Below, piece after piece: positions 41,994 through 50,467 of a stretch of 64,000 bases of DNA. Numbering within the stretch: the first letter of the stretch is position 1; every line of letters begins with the position of its first letter. The notes under the pieces are model-generated. The model searched no databases. It saw nothing but the letters and a program-made list of their open reading frames with translations, and was not told where the DNA came from. Position numbers and translations under genes: made by a program. Location: positions 1 through 64,000 of the forward strand of contig CAKUAR010000007.1 in the NCBI GenBank assembly GCA_934636465.1. The letters are read 5' to 3'. This stretch comes from an uncultured Muribaculaceae bacterium. Its GTDB lineage: Bacteria > Bacteroidota > Bacteroidia > Bacteroidales > Muribaculaceae.

Positions 41994-44900
41994 TTAGAAT
42001 CTGCCTCCACCCATTGGTGGACGACCTCCACCCATCGGCGGACGTCCGCCTCCCATTGGTGGGCGACCATGGCCGTCTGGACCAAAGCCCTCGCGGCGAG
42101 TGTCGGGTTCTTCTCCATTCTTAAACGAAGTGAACCTATAAGTCAGCGTGAGCATGCCGTAACGGCCGAGCGAATTATATATTGCATCTTCTATGTAGCT
42201 TGCCGTGACGTTGCGATTCACGTTTTTGCGCTGTCCAAGTATGTCATACACCGAAATCATCACCGAAGCCTTCTTGTCTTTCAGGAACTGATAAGCTATA
42301 GAGCCATTCCAAATCCATTGCTTTGTGTCGTAGCCGGCCGAGTAGCCCGATGTGGCGCTATAGCTCAAGTCGGTGCTCAGCACCAAGCCGAATGGCGCGC
42401 TGTAAGTGCCGTTGAATTGTCCGCCATAGGTGTGTATGTTGCGATTGTTGCTCACTGCAGTCTGCACCGAGTTGTGCGTGGTCTGGAAGTTGTAGCGCGG
42501 ACGTATCTCAAGGTCAAACATGTCGGTGCGGTAAGCAAGTCCGGGCGAGTAATTTATCGAGAATGTCTGGCTGCGGTTATAGGCGTCGTTGTTGTAACCC
42601 ACAGTCTGGCTGAATCGCGTGAACAGGTGGCTTGTGAACGAAAACGACTTGTTGGCAGAGAATGGCAGGCTGAGCATGCCCATTCCAAATGCGTCCCACA
42701 CGCCGTTCACATTGGCATAGGTGGTGGTGCGTCCACCGGTAGTTGAGTCATATTTCACCGTCGATATAATGCTGTTTTGAGCGAAATTCACGCCAAGCAT
42801 GCCCATTATGCTGCGCTGCGCCTGCTGGTTGAAGTCGTTGAAACGCAAGTTTATGCGGTGGGTAAACGTTGGCTTCAAGTCGGGGTTACCAACCACTATG
42901 TTCAGCGGGTTCGACACATCGGCCACCGGCTGCAACTGCGTGAGCGACGGTTGGCTGCTGCGCATGCGGTAGTCGAAGCTCAGTGAGCGTGTGCGTGTGA
43001 AGCGGTAGCGGAAACGTGCATACGGAGCCACCGTCCACACCCAGTGCGACGGTATGTCGCGAGCCGAGTTCATGCGGTCCTCGCTGCTCGACATTGCCGA
43101 GTTGACAGAAGCTCCGAGGTTCAGGTTATATTGCTTGCGCACTTGGCGGAAACCCACAGTCAGTGCCTGGTCAAAATATTTGTTGGCAAAGTCATTGCTC
43201 TGTCTTTCGTTCAGGTCACGGTCAAGCTCCGGGCCAAGCTCCAAGCTGAGCACAGTGCTTAACAACTGTCCGTCCGACAGCACATTCGACCCATATTCCT
43301 GCCCTATCGCGCGGCGCAAGTTGGGGTCAGTGAGCACCGACAGCAGCGTGAAGTTGTTGTATCCTCCCAGCGTGCTGTTGCTCAACGAGCCGTCGGTGGC
43401 GCGCGTTATGTCATACACCATCTTGTTGGCTGTGCTGTAGCGGTAGTTGCCGCGATATGACAGCTGCAAGAAGCGTGCATTCTTTATGTTGCCCAGCGGC
43501 TCTGTCCAGCTCAAACGGCCGCTAATGCCATTTGTGCGGCGGTCGTTGCTATATATCTGGTCTATCGTCTCGGTGGAGTCCGACTTCAAGAAATAGCGGT
43601 TTTGCGTATAAGTGTTTCCGTCTTCGTCAACCTTGCTGTAGTTGTAGCGCACCTGTGCGCTGTAGCTGCGGCCAGGGTGCGACTTGAAGTTGTGGTTAAA
43701 CACCAGCTCGCCGCCAAACTCATAACTCTTGCCGTCGTTGTTATAGGTGCTGAAGCTGCTGTTAACAGGCGACTGCAGCGCGTTGCCGGCACGGGTCATC
43801 GACGAGTCGGCGCGTGTCGATTTGCTGAAATTCAACTGAAAATTTGGTCTGAACTCCAGTGTGCTGAGCGAGTCGATGCGCCAGCGCATGCGGAAGTCGC
43901 CACGCAAGTTGTGACCCTTGTCGCGCGCCGAGCTTGCCGAGTTGTAATATGATGTTGAGTCTTGAAACAAGTATTGCCGTGCCGTTGACTGGCGCGTGTC
44001 GCGGTCGCTGTGCGAATACATCAAGTCACCGCCCACACGCAGTTTTTCCTTGTCCTCGCCCTGTGAGCCGTTAGTGCCCACGCTGAAGTTGATGCCAGCC
44101 ATTTGCGACGTGGTGATGCCGCGGCTGCCGCCAAACCGCTGGAAACGCGATGCGCCACCGTCGGTAAACCCAAGGTTGTTGGTGTTGTTTCCACCGCCTA
44201 TCACCGTGAGCTGGTTGCCATTTCTGAAATAATTGGCGTTAAGGCTTGCAGCATAGCGGTCGTCAGTGCCATAGCCGGCGTTGACCGTGCCAAACCAGCC
44301 GTTGTTCATGCCCTTTTTCACCGTGAGGTTAATCACCGTCTCGTCATCACCGTCATCAACACCCGTCAAGCGTGCCAAATCGCTCTTGCGGTCCACCACC
44401 TGCAGTTTGTTGACCATGTTGGCAGGAATGTTCTTTGAGGCCACAGTAGGGTCGTCAGAAAAAAACTCCTTGCCGTCAACCAATATCTTCTTAACTTCCT
44501 TGCCGTTGGCGGTGATTTTACCGTCAGAGCCCACTTCCACGCCTGGCAGACGCTTCAGCAGGTCCTCAACCACGGCATTTGCCTGTGTCTTGTAGCTGTC
44601 GGCGTTATATTCTATCGTGTCCTCTTTCACCGTGATAGGCGTTTTCACACCCTTCACCACGGCCTCTTTAAGCAGCACCGTGTTTGGCGTGAGCATAATC
44701 TTGCCAAAATCCACATCGCGGCCGTCAGCCCCCACCGCCACTTTCAGAGTGCGGTCGGCATAGCCCACATAACTGAACTTCACCAGATAATGTCCTTCAC
44801 CCACGCCGTCAATGCTCCACACGCCATCAGCATCGGCAGTGGTTCCGGCCACAAATGCACTGTCCTTGTTGGCCTTCAGCAGTTTCACCGAAGCCTCCAC

Positions 44901-45014
44901 AAGAGTGGCAGTCGTGTCGGTAGCGTCAACCAGACGCCCCCTTATCACGGCCGCATCAAGGGTAGCCCCAACGGCCGCTGCTGCCAAAAACAAACTTATC
45001 GCAACATTTTTCAT
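41994..45014 (-). CDS. Outer membrane beta-barrel protein, TonB-dependent receptor type, with Gly-rich tail
   Basis: 1006 aa from ATG 45014, which opens a signal peptide (NVAISLFLAAAAVGATLDA); the 19 codons upstream in frame are unlike one. A carboxypeptidase-regulatory-like domain (about residues 22-105, RGRLVDATDTTATLVEASVK) is followed by a plug-like domain (ANAVVEDLLKRLPGVEVGSD) and a long beta-barrel with many aromatic-ended strands. This fits the outer-membrane beta-barrel family near TonB receptors (OMP_b-brl_3). The barrel does not end at the usual terminal Phe: it is followed by three tandem PPMGGGR units and a closing Phe. Ligand unknown. It has a strong promoter at 45121-45152 and a hairpin in its leader. 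Confidence 0.85.
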   Translation of the reverse strand: MKNVAISLFLAAAAVGATLDAAVIRGRLVDATDTTATLVEASVKLLKANKDSAFVAGTTADADGVWSIDGVGEGHYLVKFSYVGYADRTLKVAVGADGRDVDFGKIMLTPNTVLLKEAVVKGVKTPITVKEDTIEYNADSYKTQANAVVEDLLKRLPGVEVGSDGKITANGKEVKKILVDGKEFFSDDPTVASKNIPANMVNKLQVVDRKSDLARLTGVDDGDDETVINLTVKKGMNNGWFGTVNAGYGTDDRYAASLNANYFRNGNQLTVIGGGNNTNNLGFTDGGASRFQRFGGSRGITTSQMAGINFSVGTNGSQGEDKEKLRVGGDLMYSHSDRDTRQSTARQYLFQDSTSYYNSASSARDKGHNLRGDFRMRWRIDSLSTLEFRPNFQLNFSKSTRADSSMTRAGNALQSPVNSSFSTYNNDGKSYEFGGELVFNHNFKSHPGRSYSAQVRYNYSKVDEDGNTYTQNRYFLKSDSTETIDQIYSNDRRTNGISGRLSWTEPLGNIKNARFLQLSYRGNYRYSTANKMVYDITRATDGSLSNSTLGGYNNFTLLSVLTDPNLRRAIGQEYGSNVLSDGQLLSTVLSLELGPELDRDLNERQSNDFANKYFDQALTVGFRQVRKQYNLNLGASVNSAMSSSEDRMNSARDIPSHWVWTVAPYARFRYRFTRTRSLSFDYRMRSSQPSLTQLQPVADVSNPLNIVVGNPDLKPTFTHRINLRFNDFNQQAQRSIMGMLGVNFAQNSIISTVKYDSTTGGRTTTYANVNGVWDAFGMGMLSLPFSANKSFSFTSHLFTRFSQTVGYNNDAYNRSQTFSINYSPGLAYRTDMFDLEIRPRYNFQTTHNSVQTAVSNNRNIHTYGGQFNGTYSAPFGLVLSTDLSYSATSGYSAGYDTKQWIWNGSIAYQFLKDKKASVMISVYDILGQRKNVNRNVTASYIEDAIYNSLGRYGMLTLTYRFTSFKNGEEPDTRREGFGPDGHGRPPMGGGRPPMGGGRPPMGGGRF
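42003..42065 (-). repeat. Three tandem 21-bp repeats coding PPMGGGR
   Basis: Three imperfect 21-bp units at the 3' end of the OMP gene, each coding a PPMGGGR heptad. Third-position differences show they are not fresh copies, so the peptide repeat seems kept by selection or is old. Confidence 0.8.
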
Positions 45015-45033
45015 AATCACTGTTTTTCCTTTA

Positions 45034-45059
45034 GGCGGCAATTCACATTTGCAGCCGCC
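45034..45059 (-). promoter_or_regulatory. Hairpin in the OMP leader
   Basis: Inverted repeat GGCGGC/GCCGCC extended to 8 bp with one bulge, 20 nt upstream of the ATG and inside the predicted leader of about 100 nt. It could affect translation or be a remnant; no known motif recognised. Confidence 0.4.
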
Positions 45060-45120
45060 ACGCAATCGCAAAAGTCAGGCAACAGGCGCTCAAATGCCGC
45101 CACCACATTTTTTGCAATCA

Positions 45121-45152
45121 CAAAATTATTCAACCACCCCACTCTATGCAAA
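45121..45152 (-). promoter_or_regulatory. Promoter of the OMP gene
   Basis: TTTG (45152-45149), 20 nt, TAATTTTG (45128-45121) on the minus strand: both elements match the Bacteroidetes consensus at ideal spacing. Confidence 0.7.
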
Positions 45153-45221
45153 TGCGATATACCAACCCACCCTTTTTCAAGATAATCCCCCATTTTTCCC
45201 CGACCAACCCCCACAAAAAAA

Positions 45222-45256
45222 ATCAACACACTCAACCTCATGTCAAGCGTGCTGAT
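45222..45256 (-). terminator. Terminator after the LRR gene
   Basis: 12-bp stem in the minus-strand RNA (45256-45245 with 45233-45222, three G-U pairs) followed on that strand by a T8 run. It ends the LRR transcript just before the OMP promoter. Confidence 0.8.
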
Positions 45257-45284
45257 TAGTCTTATCATCAAACCATTGTGTTTG

Positions 45285-47189
45285 TCACACCACCACCTTG
45301 ATGGTCTGGCCGCCTGATTTCAGCAAATATATTCCCTTGCCTGGCACCGGAATCGTCGTGCTACGGCCCTTATACACCTGCTGACCTCCGACGGTATAAA
45401 CCTCAATCTCGGCATTGTCTGCCAATCCGGTGACCGTGATTTCGTTGCCGACTGTGCTGACCCTGATGCTGCCGCCATCTCCTGACACGCCGTCAACTCC
45501 CGAGAACTTGGTAAACCAATACCACGGAAATGCATGCATATAGGCCGCTCTTGACTCCTCTGGCACCTCAAGCTCGGTCGTGCCGTAATTCATAAACGAG
45601 TTCTCATAGGCAACAGGCGGAATCGTGCCAAGAACCTTAATCGACGAAAGCTCCGGAATGTTGAACGTGTTTTCCTCTATACGCTCAACGTCCTTCGACA
45701 GCACAAGCGACTTGTAATGTCCTTTGAAAACGCCGATGTTTGCCGGCTTGATGACCGGAACCGATTCCGGAACAACAAGCGTGTCACTCATTTCCTTGCC
45801 ACCGACGTACAGTTTTTTAGGCGTGAAAACGTCCGACACCGATGCGTTGAGCCACGCGCCCACGTCTTCAATGTTGAGCTCGTCTATTTCCGGACTTATG
45901 CCACACTCTCCGATGTATTTTATCGACTTCCCTATCGTCGCGCTCTTTATCTTGCAATTTTCAAAAGCAGACTCTCCTATATATTCCGTGGCTTCTCCTA
46001 TCGGTAGTTCAGTGACATGGCTGCAATTAAAAAACGCATAGTCTCCCACATTTTTTATCACGTTGTTCGCTTTTGCTGACTCCAAATTGAAACAACCCCC
46101 AAATGCGCTTGAACCAATATCAGTCAATTTATCTCCAAATGTAAAATACCTAAACCTGTCACAATTCCAGAAAGCGCCAGTGCCCACTCGTCTCAGAGAG
46201 TCTGCCTTAAGCTCCACCAGGTTTCTGCAACCGGCAAATGTCCAGTCCTTGATTTCCCTCAGTGTGTTTGGCACTGGCAATTTCTCGGCGACAAGAACCC
46301 CGTCCAAATACAAATTCTTTGCGTACACCTTGCCTTGCCCTTTATCCAAAGCACGCCCGATAACTGGATTTGAGTATCCATTTGCAAAGTCTATGCCAAG
46401 CCATGTCGCTTTATCGGCATAAACCGCGTCAACATCACTATATTTGAATGCGTCCGACCCTATTGATTTTAGCGACTTCCCCAATATCAATGTCTTAAAA
46501 TGCGTGTCAAAAAAAGCGCCCTTGCCTATGTGCTTCACATTGTCACCTATAATGCATGTGTCAATCTCTGCGTACCAGTTATACATACCGGCAAACGCAT
46601 AGTCACCTATCGTGTCTATGTCGGCCGGTATCACCAGCTTCGTTATACGCTTGCCGTTCACAAAAAGTATGCCATGATTTCGATGATGAATATTATAATT
46701 ATAATGTGGATAATCGCAATAGCTCATCGGGTTTGAATGAATGTTGTCGCGCTTAACCCTCAACCAATGACTCAAATCTGATATCAAAAGATTTTGCATC
46801 CTGAAGTCATCACAAAAAGCATCTTTACCTATATGCCTCACCGAATTTGGAATTTCAACTGTCGTTATTAGACAATAATAAAATGCAGAGTCTTTAAGCT
46901 CTCTTACGGTGTTTGGAATAATTATGGTGTCACCATGCAAGAGTTCATGTACAGCTTTCTTGCCGATACTCACCACAGTGTAAGCTCTGCCATCATGCTG
47001 CACGCTTGATGGCAGTATATTGCTGGCACGCCTACCAGCATACTCATAACGCTCGTAACGCACAAGCTCGACTTCCGTATCATTTATTGGCTCATACCAA
47101 AATTCACCTTCCTTAAACCGTGTCCCTGCTGCTGACGAAAACCACATCGTCAACAAAACGCCTATTATAAAAAGCAACGCCTTTTTCAT
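45285..47189 (-). CDS. BspA-type leucine-rich repeat surface protein
   Basis: 634 aa with a signal peptide (ALLFIIGVLLTMWFSSAAG). The body is a chain of about 23-residue LRR_5 (BspA/TpLRR) repeats with the pattern I-P-x-x-V-x-x-I-x-x-x-A-F (for example IIIPNTVRELKDSAFYYC, VEIPNSVRHIGKDAFCDD, LPIGEATEYIGESAFENC). The last 70 residues (ITVTGLADNAEIEVYTVGGQ to GIYLLKSGGQTIKVVV) look like a short T9SS-type sorting domain. Such proteins are surface adhesins or binders. No promoter was found directly upstream; the broken gene at 47261-47740 and its promoter lie 71 nt ahead. Confidence 0.82.
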   Translation of the reverse strand: MKKALLFIIGVLLTMWFSSAAGTRFKEGEFWYEPINDTEVELVRYERYEYAGRRASNILPSSVQHDGRAYTVVSIGKKAVHELLHGDTIIIPNTVRELKDSAFYYCLITTVEIPNSVRHIGKDAFCDDFRMQNLLISDLSHWLRVKRDNIHSNPMSYCDYPHYNYNIHHRNHGILFVNGKRITKLVIPADIDTIGDYAFAGMYNWYAEIDTCIIGDNVKHIGKGAFFDTHFKTLILGKSLKSIGSDAFKYSDVDAVYADKATWLGIDFANGYSNPVIGRALDKGQGKVYAKNLYLDGVLVAEKLPVPNTLREIKDWTFAGCRNLVELKADSLRRVGTGAFWNCDRFRYFTFGDKLTDIGSSAFGGCFNLESAKANNVIKNVGDYAFFNCSHVTELPIGEATEYIGESAFENCKIKSATIGKSIKYIGECGISPEIDELNIEDVGAWLNASVSDVFTPKKLYVGGKEMSDTLVVPESVPVIKPANIGVFKGHYKSLVLSKDVERIEENTFNIPELSSIKVLGTIPPVAYENSFMNYGTTELEVPEESRAAYMHAFPWYWFTKFSGVDGVSGDGGSIRVSTVGNEITVTGLADNAEIEVYTVGGQQVYKGRSTTIPVPGKGIYLLKSGGQTIKVVV

Positions 47190-47260
47190 ATCACACTTAT
47201 TTTTATATTGTTATCCAATTTTAGTTGTTACATTTTCTTCATGTTAATAGCTATGACATC

Positions 47261-47740
47261 TCAGTCCTCTGAGTTTCTATAATAGTTGCCTGAACGCTTC
47301 AGCGTCACATTATCCAACGTCATATTATCCTTTCCCTGCATTGTGCAATGATACTCTTTTTTAGAACCATTTTCATTCCCCAATTTCCAATCGGTTGTCG
47401 CTTCCGGCAATGACTCTCCTTTCTTGCCTGTCGAGTCGTACCTGATGACTAAATCCGATATGTTCGCCGACACCGGCACTTCCTCGTTTCCAGCGATTTT
47501 TATCACCGAGTCAGGGTCATACTCAAAATTTGTCTTGTTTCCAAAGTAAATGATAGTGTCTTTTCCACAACCGGTGATTGACACCTTCTTGCAACCATAG
47601 AAGAAAAGTGACACATTGCGCGTGATGTAAAACTCCCCTTTGCCAAAACAAACTTGAATTTCATCGGCAGTCATAGGATCTCTACAGCCTTGATTTAAGG
47701 CGTCAAGGTCTTTTTAATTTTTGATTTGAAAACTATTCAT
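47261..47740 (-). pseudogene. Beta-helix-like gene fragment with early nonsense codon
   Basis: A 137-residue open frame from ATG 47674 (MTADEIQVCFGKGEFYITRN) codes short beta-strand units (VSLFFYGCKKVSITGCGKDT, ISDLVIRYDSTGKKGE, NMTLDNVTLKRSGNYYRN) like a beta-helix. In the same frame coding-like sequence continues upstream (KDLDALNQGCRDP) to a TAA at 47714-47716, and beyond it to another ATG at 47740 (MNSFQIKN) that is well placed behind a good promoter. So a single in-frame stop seems to separate the natural start from the body. No signal peptide is seen. The short length and missing closing repeats suggest that the 3' part is also lost. I do not recognise a specific family. A protein could still be made from 47674. 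Confidence 0.5.
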
Positions 47741-47776
47741 GATAAATATGTTTTAATAAAATTATTTTTCATATTG

Positions 47777-47806
47777 CAAATATACAGTTCCAAACAACAA
47801 AAGTCA
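47777..47806 (-). promoter_or_regulatory. Promoter of the broken beta-helix gene
   Basis: TTG (47806-47804), 19 nt, TATATTTG (47784-47777) on the minus strand; 37 nt upstream of the ATG at 47740. Confidence 0.6.
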
Positions 47807-47922
47807 ATAGTTTTTTTGAAGAAATTTACAATCTTAAAGTAATTCATTTATACCAGCACCAAGCATTTACAAAAGTTTTTGGTATTGTTATGACAGTTAC
47901 TGGCGTGATTGGTGGGTGGAGG

Positions 47923-47952
47923 TTGGCAATGCGGAAAAAGTTTGTAACTTTG
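47923..47952 (+). promoter_or_regulatory. Promoter of the ABC exporter-purN operon
   Basis: TTG (47923-47925), 19 nt, TAACTTTG (47945-47952), both matching consensus; 50 nt upstream of the start codon. Confidence 0.7.
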
Positions 47953-48002
47953 TTGCTTGAAGTATTGGCTTCTGCCACCCCAATTCTTAACACTGACAAC
48001 TG

Positions 48003-49829
48003 ATGAAAGATTTTTTCAAAATACTGACACGCTTCGTGCTGCCATACAAGAAATTTCTGGCTTTGAACATATTGTTCAACTTGCTTGCAGCATTTCTCAC
48101 CCTGTTCTCTTTTGCCCTCATCATTCCCATTCTCGAAATGCTTTTTGGCATCAACCACACGGTGTATTCGTTTATGGAGCTTGATGAAGGCTCGTTGAAA
48201 GACGTGATTGTCAACGACTTCTACTTCTATGTGCAGCAGATAATCACTCAGTATGGTCAGTCGCTGGCACTGGCAGCCATAGCCTTGGTACTGGTGGTCA
48301 TGACAGCATTTAAGACCGGAAGCGCCTACTTGAGCGCATTTTTCATGATACCCATACGCACCGGCGTGGTACAGGACATTCGCAACCAGATTTACGACAA
48401 AATAGTGTCGCTGCCGCTCGCTTTTTTCTCCAACGAGCGCAAAGGCGACGTAATGGCGCGCATGAGCGGCGACGTGACCGAGGTGGAAAACTCCATTATG
48501 TCGTCACTCGACATGATGTTTAAAAACCCTATCATGATTATAGCCTGCCTCACCATGATGATTTTAGTGAGCTGGCAGCTAACCATATTTGTGCTGATTT
48601 TACTGCCTCTTGCCGGCACGGTGATGGGGCGTGTGGGCAAAAGGCTGAAACGTGTGTCGCTCGAAGGCCAAAATCAATGGGGCGTGCTGCTCTCCAACAT
48701 AGAGGAAACCATAGGCGGACTGCGCATCATCAAGGCTTTCAACGCCGAAGACAAGTCGCGCCGCCGCTTTGGCAAGGAAAACAAGAAGTATCGCGACATC
48801 ACCACTCGCATGAACCGCCGCTATGAGCTTGCCCACCCCATGAGTGAGTTTCTTGGCACTGCCACCATAGCCATAGTGCTGTGGTTTGGCGGCACACTGA
48901 TTTTGAGCGGCAACAGCACCATCACGGCACCGTCGTTCATCTACTACATGGTTATCTTCTATAGCATAATCAATCCTGCCAAAGACCTCTCCAAGGCATC
49001 ATACTCCATTCAGCGCGGACTTGCCTCGATACAGCGCATCGACAAGATTTTGAAAGCCGAAAACGACATCAAGGAGCCTACCACACCAGCACCTCTCACC
49101 GAGATGCGCCAAGGCATAACCTACAGCCACGTGCGCTTCCGCTATGCCGACAAATGGGTAATCAACGACGTGTCGCTCTGCATCAAGAAGGGTCAAACCG
49201 TGGCTCTCGTGGGACAGTCCGGCTCTGGAAAAACCACGCTTGCCGACCTTTTGCCACGCTTCTACGACGTGCAGGAAGGCAGCATAACCATCGACGGCAA
49301 CGACATACGACAATTCACCACCCACGACCTGCGCTCGCTCATGGGCAACGTCAACCAGGAGGCTATCCTGTTCAACGACTCATTCTACAACAACATCACG
49401 TTTGGTGTTGACCACGCCACTCGCGAGGAGGTAATTGAGGCCGCAAAAATAGCCAACGCCTACGACTTCATCATGGCGAGCGAGCAAGGGTTCGACACCA
49501 ACATAGGCGACCGTGGCGGCAACTTGTCGGGCGGACAACGCCAGCGTGTGAGCATAGCACGCGCCATTCTCAAGAATCCGCCAATTCTGATTCTCGACGA
49601 GGCCACATCTGCTCTCGACACCGAGAGCGAGCACCTGGTGCAGGAAGCTCTCGACAAACTTATGCGCAACCGCACCACTCTGGTCATTGCCCACCGCCTG
49701 TCAACCATCAAGAACGCCGACCTGATATGCGTGATGCAAGACGGACACATAGTGGAAAGCGGCACTCACGAGCAACTCATAGCCAAAGGCGGCGAGTATA
49801 AACACTTGGTTGACCTGCAGCAATTCTGA
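48003..49829 (+). CDS. MsbA-type ABC exporter (fused permease and ATPase)
   Basis: 608 aa. Six transmembrane helices in the first 330 residues are followed by a nucleotide-binding domain with Walker A (LVGQSGSGKTTLADLLPRFY), Q-loop (GNVNQEAILFNDSF), signature LSGGQRQRVSIARAIL, Walker B (ILILDEATSALD) and the switch His (VIAHRLSTI). It resembles lipid A core flippases of the MsbA group; it functions as a homodimer moving lipids or hydrophobic compounds across the inner membrane. Substrate cannot be proven from the sequence. purN follows after 35 nt. Confidence 0.9.
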   Translation: MKDFFKILTRFVLPYKKFLALNILFNLLAAFLTLFSFALIIPILEMLFGINHTVYSFMELDEGSLKDVIVNDFYFYVQQIITQYGQSLALAAIALVLVVMTAFKTGSAYLSAFFMIPIRTGVVQDIRNQIYDKIVSLPLAFFSNERKGDVMARMSGDVTEVENSIMSSLDMMFKNPIMIIACLTMMILVSWQLTIFVLILLPLAGTVMGRVGKRLKRVSLEGQNQWGVLLSNIEETIGGLRIIKAFNAEDKSRRRFGKENKKYRDITTRMNRRYELAHPMSEFLGTATIAIVLWFGGTLILSGNSTITAPSFIYYMVIFYSIINPAKDLSKASYSIQRGLASIQRIDKILKAENDIKEPTTPAPLTEMRQGITYSHVRFRYADKWVINDVSLCIKKGQTVALVGQSGSGKTTLADLLPRFYDVQEGSITIDGNDIRQFTTHDLRSLMGNVNQEAILFNDSFYNNITFGVDHATREEVIEAAKIANAYDFIMASEQGFDTNIGDRGGNLSGGQRQRVSIARAILKNPPILILDEATSALDTESEHLVQEALDKLMRNRTTLVIAHRLSTIKNADLICVMQDGHIVESGTHEQLIAKGGEYKHLVDLQQF

Positions 49830-49864
49830 CAACCGGCAACGACAAAAGCAAAAATAAAAGAAAC

Positions 49865-50449
49865 ATGAAAAGAATATCCATATTCGTCTCCGGCGCAGGC
49901 TCAAATGCCGAGAACATCGTGCGCTACTTTCAGACCAACCCTTGCGGCATAGAGGTGGCATCGGTCATGACCAACAACCCCAACGCGGCCGCAATAGCCC
50001 GTCTAAGGCCGTTTGGCATCGAGACCGAGGTATTTCCACGCGAGCAGTGGAAAAAGCCCGTGGAGGTGGCCCAGTGGCTCAAAGAGGAGCATGTGGACTT
50101 CATAGTGCTGGCAGGATTCCTCTCTTTCATCAACGAGCCGCTCCTTTCCGACTTCGCAGGGCGCATTGTCAACATACACCCGTCGCTGCTGCCCAAGCAT
50201 GGCGGCAAGGGCATGTGGGGACTCAACGTGCACCGTGCCGTGCTTGAAGCCGGCGACAAGGAAACAGGCATCACCATTCACATGGTGGACAAGAGCATTG
50301 ACGGCGGAGCCATTGTGGAGCAACGCCGCTGCCCCGTGCGCCCCGGCGACACACCCGAAAGCCTCGCCAGCCGTGTTCACGAGCTGGAGTATCTCTACTA
50401 TCCGCAAGCCATTGAGCGCCTTGTCAACGAGGCCGCGGCCGGCAAGTAA
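49865..50449 (+). CDS. purN: Phosphoribosylglycinamide formyltransferase
   Basis: 194 aa. It transfers the formyl group from 10-formyl-tetrahydrofolate to GAR in purine synthesis. It begins RISIFVSGAGSNAENIVRYF, the glycine-rich GAR-binding loop. The catalytic segment is IVNIHPSLLPKHGGKGMWG (Asn and His), and TGITIHMVDKSIDGGAIVEQ holds the catalytic Asp. It lies 35 nt after the ABC exporter gene and converges on the second MBOAT gene with only 18 nt between them. Confidence 0.96.
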   Translation: MKRISIFVSGAGSNAENIVRYFQTNPCGIEVASVMTNNPNAAAIARLRPFGIETEVFPREQWKKPVEVAQWLKEEHVDFIVLAGFLSFINEPLLSDFAGRIVNIHPSLLPKHGGKGMWGLNVHRAVLEAGDKETGITIHMVDKSIDGGAIVEQRRCPVRPGDTPESLASRVHELEYLYYPQAIERLVNEAAAGK

Positions 50450-50467
50450 AAAGAATTCAAATCAAAA

